Assembly: GCA_030159075.1 (NCBI GenBank)
Contig: BROG01000909.1
Span: 1-64,000 of the forward strand
Direction: 5' to 3'
DNA from: Atrina japonica
Taxonomy: Eukaryota > Mollusca > Bivalvia > Pterioida > Pinnidae
Length of the DNA: 64,000 bases
In this document: positions 56,860-64,000 of the stretch, in pieces
Layout of the letters: each line of letters starts with the position of its first letter
Numbering within the stretch: position 1 is the stretch's first letter
Notes under the pieces: model-generated
Told to the model about the DNA's origin: nothing
The model's database searches: none
The model's input: the letters and a program-made list of their open reading frames with translations, nothing else
Made by a program: the position numbers and the translations under genes

Positions 56860-56965
56860 CGAACAGTTGTAAAAGAGGATTCATTTGTCACTTAATCTTA
56901 TATGCAGATGATTACACTTCCCTGGCACCCGATTCTAAAACTGGATTTTCCTGACGGTTAATAAT
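56860..56965 (+). mobile_element. diverged Penelope-like tail fragment
   Basis: AGTTGTAAAAGAGGATTCAT and CTTCCCTGGCACCCGATTC, then GGATTTTCCTGACGG follow the tail order of the better copies, with much divergence. Confidence 0.5.
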
Positions 56966-58705
56966 TTTATTTCTTTGCTTTTATCTAATATAATAAGAAC
57001 ACCCCAAAAGTTGGCTGTGTTCATTGTTTAAATAGGTTGATTATATAATAATACAGGAGTAAGTATATATAAACAATTCCAAAATGGAAACAAGTACCAT
57101 GGGAATGTGAGTATTGTAACCAAATTAAAATGTCGTCTGCCAAACAACACCAAATTAGCAGCTCTAACTCCTGTTCACAGTTGACATAAACCTATGTCTC
57201 AACTCTGGTTCGTAAACGGTTAAACACATTTGATAAAACGCCATTTACGAGAGTCCCAAACAAGGAACACAAGAACTTGGGCAATACCAATCTTTGACAG
57301 CTACATGTTTTGTACAAATTTTATAATCTATATCACCTGCCAATACTTCATCAAGCATTTTGCATATGTTATTTTATCCTAAGAATTCGACACTTCAACT
57401 GCTTGTAAATAGTTTATTATTAAGGTTACATCAAGTTAAAAATGCCGATATGAAATTCCACTGCTGATAACGTCAACAAAAATATTAACCCAATTAGTTT
57501 GTTATAACTCGCATTTAGTGTTTATGCTAATTCATTTATCTTCAGATAAATACGTTTTTAGGTAGCATATCAAGCCGAAGTATATTAATACTGGTGCGCT
57601 ATACTTCGTTTGGCAGTGCTAATGAATAGTTAGTTACTTAGATATCTGTATGTATTCATCTAATGCTTTAAACAGTGACGTAATGTTTAAAATTATTGCT
57701 CATTTAAAGAAAACCTTAGAAATATTAAGAAATTGTTTAAGTACGTACTTAAATGAGTACCATATCCTCAATATATATGCATGCATAACGCGTAATGCAT
57801 AATCTTGACGCACAATTTATATGGTAATGATGTAAAATAATATATTTCCTAATTGCCCGAACGTTTTTCAAAGGATTATATAATCAAAATAATGAAATAA
57901 ACGTTGAACTTGAGCACTGAGTAAATTTGGTGACTTCGGAAGCTTCAGAAATGGGATAAGGTGCTATGGAAATGTTAGCTTCCTGAATAAGTCTTTAGGC
58001 GGTAAATATGCGTAGGAGACGTCAAACAATATCGTCAAAAATCAACGTCACTGGGAGTCATTGCCTATGTTATGGCAATCTATATGATTTGTCGTCCATA
58101 ATTGAATGACCCAATTCCAGTTGAAATGATTTACATGTTTTCGTTCAAACCATTACGAAGGAAAACTTTTACTCTTTACCTATTTGGCAAACAATTCCCA
58201 AAGAGATAGAAGATTCAATTTCATTACTATATACATGCATTGTTGAATTAGTAACACATCCCATTTGATGTTCTGCTAAATCTAAATTGACATCACATTA
58301 AAAAACACAAACATAGTTTTAATAACAGCATACAATGTACAATGCAATATATATTATAACAAAAGGAATCGTAATTCCCGGCATGGCATCAGGAAAATAG
58401 AGAGGAATCTGATTGCACAGGGGTATTGAAAATACAGGAACAATTGACCAATTACATTAAAGAAATAAGCCTTAGTAGTTTAAGATATGGAAATAAAGAT
58501 AATGAATGTACAACCGTAATATAAGTTTGAATTAGAAATAGCAGTATTTTATTATATATATCATAGTATTTAAACACAAATATAGAATATGAAATGGATA
58601 TGCATACTATTCGGTAAATGATATATTGTCTGTATGCTGTCTGTATGGATATATTTCATGATTCCTGTTGAACATCTTGCGAACATTAAAACATTTGGTA
58701 TGTCT
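56966..58705. other. AT-rich, no gene recognised
   Basis: No supported exon. A weak minus-strand tail-like trace is at about 57950-58010 (CAGAAATGGGATAAGGTGCT). Confidence 0.4.
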
Positions 58706-59745
<1,040 letters not shown>

Positions 59746-59805
59746 TTTCTTTGCTTCTTTGAAGTGAACTGTAAAATTACTTAAGACCGAAGACAGTGTC
59801 ACCTT

Positions 59806-59814
59806 CTTATATAG
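59806..59814 (-). promoter_or_regulatory. TATA box of IGFBP-like gene 2
   Basis: CTATATAAG on the minus strand, 61 bp upstream of the ATG at 59745. This places transcription start about 30 bp upstream of the ATG, a short 5' UTR. Confidence 0.7.
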
Positions 59815-60300
59815 ACAATCTTGACCTCATTATCGAAAAAAAAAAAAGAAAAAGAAAAAATCAATGTCAAAAACAAAGGGGCGGAACAGAATATGTCACG
59901 CACCTGCTGATCCTTCATATTCACCTTTGTTTCTTGAACAACCATGGCTACAGCATGCATAAAAGCATTCATTATACATGGCATGACATTTGTACGCCAT
60001 TGTAATTTTTTCTGTTCATGTACAAACAAAATATAGTTCATATTTTAAAGATTTTTGCGAGACATAACCCATCCTAAAAAGTATGACATCAACAAACATA
60101 TAGATCAGGAAAGGTCAGATAACACACAAAGGTGGAACACAGAGTTTACTCGCCGTGATATTGCGCATTTGTATATTATTTGGCAACGTTGCAAGTGACC
60201 GAAATTATTTCACAAATAGAAACAGAATTCAACATTTACAAAAAACTCACTAACAGGTAGTTAACAGTTTCAACTCACGATGTTGTGTCTACGTAAATAA
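59815..60300. other. 5' flank of IGFBP-like gene 2
   Basis: Likely promoter-proximal sequence of the minus-strand gene. No further element recognised. Confidence 0.4.
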
Positions 60301-60436
<136 letters not shown>

Positions 60437-63400
60437 GTGGAAGAAATGAAAAAAAAAGTAGGGTAAGAAAAGAAACAAAGGGAAGGCGGTAGTGGGACTA
60501 ATCCAGAGAGGTACGGGTGAGGAGTTAGATAAAAAAAAAACGGACAAGGCAAGTAGGGCAGAGGTGAGTAAACACAAAGCACAACAAAGGGGGGGAGGAA
60601 GACATAGAAAGGAGCATTTTTAGAACGTGTGCGAAAAGGCCAAAGCACAAAGGGACACAACCGGGAAAAACTGAAACAGGATCAAAAAGAAGAACAAAGA
60701 AAGTGACCGAAAAAACCATAAAACTAAAATGAGTCAGGGTGATAAGAGGAGAACGAAAGAAGTAAAAAGATAACGACAAAGGGAAGCCGAAGCAAAAAAA
60801 AAGGAGGAAGGGCCGTGTGGGAAAACACAACAAAAGCGCTACAGCTGGTCAAGAGGGAAAATCAAAAGGGATGGGTGGTAAAAGTCCACTCAACGCGCAG
60901 GACTCTGCAAGGGAGAAGATTGGCGAAAAACGAACAGCAAAAAGGAGGATAAGGATCGAGGGGAGGGTGGTCGGAAAAACAAAAAGGAAGAAAAAAACGG
61001 AAAGGAAAAGAAGAAAAAAAACAATAAACAAGGGAGATAAAAGCGACGGGTAAAAATATGCAAAAAGAAAAGGACGAGAAGCAGAAAAGAATGGAATAAA
61101 ATGCGAAAGGTGGAGTGAAAGATTTCACGACACGAGCGAGGTAAAGGTGAAGCTAACAGTCTGTAACTCAACAAAACAGCAGGGATCAGAGGCGGCAAAA
61201 AGGGTAATGCCACCAAGACAGAGAGGTTAAAAGGGGATAAGATAAGCAGTAAACAGAAGACAAACCCGAAACGTGGACAATACAGCATATAAGGGTGGGT
61301 AAACAAAAGAAAACACAAAAGGCAAAGTTGGGAAAGGTAAAAGGGGGACAAAATCGAAAGGAAATCAAGGGTGAAAGGTAAAAGGGGGAAGGTGGTTAGC
61401 TGTGGAAATGGTTGATGGGGTGGCCGCAGGAAAAAACAGAAACAGGGGCGTTAAAAGAAAGAGGGAGTGGGTAGGTAAAAAAGGTACGATTAAACAAGGA
61501 GTAGAAACAGAACGAGGAGTGGTATCACGTGCAGAGGGCCAAAAGGCAAGGTTGGGAAGACAGTGAAATCAACACAGAGAAAGATCCGAAAGGGGAACAG
61601 GGGGGTGGAGAAAAACAAAACTAGATTGATACAACAAAAGCAACAAAGAAACACCAAAAGGGGGAGGGAAACGGTTTACAAAACGAAGGAACTACAACAC
61701 AAGTTTCAGGGAAGGAAAAACAAGTGGTATGGGACAAAAAGGACCAGCAAAGCACACACCGCAAGGGGAGCCACAAGTAGCGCCGCCCCGTGCTCTGGGT
61801 TCCACGGGTCGCCAATATTGTAATGGTGGTCAGGGTGGGGTGGGCAAAAACGTGAGAAGTATATACAGGGCAGGGGGAACAAAAAAGTGGGGAAGGTGGG
61901 GGAAAGATGGAGGGGATGGGTGTTTTTGCAAAAAGTGGGTATACAACAATACAAGAGAGATGAGTGGAGTAATAGGGAAGGAACAAAACAATAATAGAAG
62001 TGGTAAAGGACATCAGTAGAAAAAACGAAGAAAGAGGGGAATAGAAAAGAAAAAGAAATCAGTGGAAAAGTTAAAAAAGAAGGTAGGGAAAAAAAGGATT
62101 AACAATAAAATCAAAAACAAGCAGAAAGAAGGAAAGTAAGAGGAGACAGAAACGAAGGAAAAAGAAGGAGAAGGGTGGAAAGCTGGAGGACCGAAGAACA
62201 AGAAGAGAGAAAGGGAGAAAACGAAAAAAAAAAAAAGAAAAGGAAAAGGGGCAGATTAAAAGGGTTAGGACAGAAAACAAAGAACGTTGGTGTGGGAGGT
62301 GTGGGTAAGTGAGAGGGAGGGGAAGGGAAGCGGCGGCTCATGGGAACAAGGGGAAAGGGAATGAAACAGAGGGACGTTGGAAAAATAAGAAGAGAGAAGG
62401 AGCCAAAACAAAACAGGTGTGAGAGACAAGCGAAAACTGGAGGGGCAAAGCAAGTAAGGTAAAGAAAAAAAAAAAAAAGGGCAAAGAAAGTCGGCAAAAG
62501 CAGGGTTAATAAGGTTTGAACAGTAAGAAAGAAGACAAGGGGTGTGGCAAACACAAAGAGGGTGAAGTAATCCAGCGAGAGAGATAAAGAGGAATAGAAA
62601 TCACAACGGAAACGGTAAAGCGGGAAAGCAGAAGTAAAAAAGGAGTTGTACGGAACCAGGTAATGAGAGTAAGTGTCAAAAGAAACACGAGCTGCGAAAG
62701 ACGGCTTGATGGTTAACGAAAAGCGAAGTAGCCAGGTATGGACAAAAAAGAACTAAGAAAAGAAACGGCACGTGGGGTGCCACAAGGTGGGGAAGTGCAA
62801 AGGTCAACGAGTGAAGAAGAGGTGCACCGGTGGAAGGAGGGGCAAGAAAACAGGACGCAAAAAAAGAGAGCGAAAGAGTGATAAATGAAAAGGAGAAAAA
62901 AAAAATGAAGAGGAAAAAAAAGAACACACAAAAGACAGGGAAAGGGGGGAATGGGGGAGGGAAGAACAAAAATAGAAAGAGATGAAAAAGAGAAACACGA
63001 CAAAAAGTTGAGCAGGCGATGAAGGGGACTGGCGGGTCAAGGGTAATGTGTGTGTAAGGCGGGGGGAAAAAAGTAAGCCGGTGAGAATACCAAAAGAAAA
63101 AGTGTTTAGAGGTAGTGAAAAAAAGCAAAACACAAAGAAAAAGGGGGGAAGGTAGTGGAAGAAAAGAGAGGTATGAAAGCAAAGAATAGGGGTAAGCAGA
63201 GAAACAGTAGACAAGGTGAAAAGTGGGCGAAAAGAGATAGAGTGGGAGAGGTTGCCAAAAGGTGATGTCGGCGTGATAGAAGTTAAAAAAATAAAAATAT
63301 AAGGGGAAGCTGAAAAAGGGTGGGGGGGGGTACCAACAACAGGGTGGCACAAAAAAGGGAGATTCGGATTGGGAGATATAAAGGGGGACAAAGCAGAATG

Positions 63401-64000
63401 GAAAATAAAAGTCAAGTATGGAAGGTACAAAGGTGAGGCAGGGAAATAGTAAACAATGGTATAAAGGAACGCAAGAGTGGGTGAGTAACAGGATAAAACC
63501 ACAAAAACGACAACGAAAAGTGCAAAAAAAGAAAAATAGGAGTCAGAGCGGAAGGGAAAGGGGGGTGAGGTGAGTAAGAGGAGGAGGAAGAGATAGAAGT
63601 AATGAAAAAGTAGCGGTGTGAGACGGCAAACATGGAGAGAAGGGGGGAGATGGAGAAAAAGTGGAGACAGATGGCGAGCGGGCAGAAAACATACAAAAAA
63701 GGGATGGAAAATGTCAAAATAAGAAAAATAGGGGGAAAACTCAGAAGACTTGACAGGACGAGGGAAGAGGTGTAATGCACCGAAGGGAAAGAAGATGCTA
63801 TGAAGGAAGTAAAGAAGGGAGAAAAATCGAGCAAAGGAAAGGGAAAAGAGTTTGACAAAGGAGGGATTGGCCAACAGGACAAGAAGGACAGGCGATAAGG
63901 GAATGGGATGCAAGAGAAGTAAAGCTTGACAGAATAAGACGAGCCAAATCAGACACAGGTAACAACAGATAGAAAACGGCGGAAACAGGAAAATCCGACA
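60437..64000. other. A/G-skewed low-complexity sequence, probable artefact
   Basis: From the first base after the (ATT)n array to the window end the plus strand is dominated by A and G, with C and T each at only a small fraction. There is no period, no recognisable repeat family, no splice-bounded exon, and no similarity to the other repeats in the window. Long minus-strand open frames here follow from the scarcity of TAA/TAG/TGA complements in such a composition and should not be annotated as genes. Confidence 0.75.

Noticed and set aside
59746..59802. N-terminal extension of IGFBP-like protein 2 from a GTG at 59802
   Set aside because: The first ATG at 59745 begins a perfect signal peptide and lies at a proper distance from the TATA box; the extension would start next to the TATA box.

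Overview
This window is eukaryotic, intron-rich and AT-rich, and looks like a marine lophotrochozoan, most likely a bivalve mollusc. The reasons are GT-AG split genes, an atypical caspase, two perlustrin/IGFBP-like small cysteine-rich secreted genes, an IgGFc-binding-domain gene, tRNA-derived SINEs and many decayed Penelope-like retroelements with short, very abundant 3' tails. The species cannot be named from the sequence alone.

Layout. 1-8 kb: one possible orphan exon, a 5'-truncated SINE with a perfect 12-bp target duplication, a mariner-type MITE, a 1.6-kb minisatellite and a 75-bp-armed foldback. 8.3-17.4 kb (+): a four-exon caspase-like gene of 314 aa whose introns hold minisatellites, a 46-bp tandem array and a retroelement tail. 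18-21.4 kb: tandem and dispersed repeats, including a 269/258-bp duplication whose two copies differ mostly by single-base indels. 22.5-25.1 kb: broken Penelope-like and jockey/CR1-like reverse transcriptase remnants, plus a PAN/apple-like exon (-). 26.8-30.8 kb: two inverted ~190-bp arrays of short palindromic units enclosing ~3.7 kb. 31.3-33.8 kb (-): two exons of an IgGFc-binding-domain gene with two apparent frameshifts. 37.8-46.3 kb: two Penelope-like copies in opposite orientation; between them lie the first IGFBP-like gene (-) and a SINE that contains a MITE. 47-58 kb: AT-rich, gene-poor, with microsatellites, a third large Penelope-like fragment, an orphan GIY-YIG remnant and a SINE. 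58.7-59.8 kb (-): the second IGFBP-like gene, with a ~166-bp-armed inverted repeat in its intron. 60.3-64 kb: an (ATT)n array followed by 3.5 kb of A/G-skewed sequence that looks artefactual.

The protein genes do not form a pathway that can be read from this window. The IgGFc, PAN and IGFBP-like genes are probably secreted and the caspase-like protein is probably cytosolic. The best-supported points of interest are the non-canonical catalytic centre of the caspase-like gene, the two previously unjoined two-exon IGFBP-like paralogues, and several structured repeats with readable insertion history.
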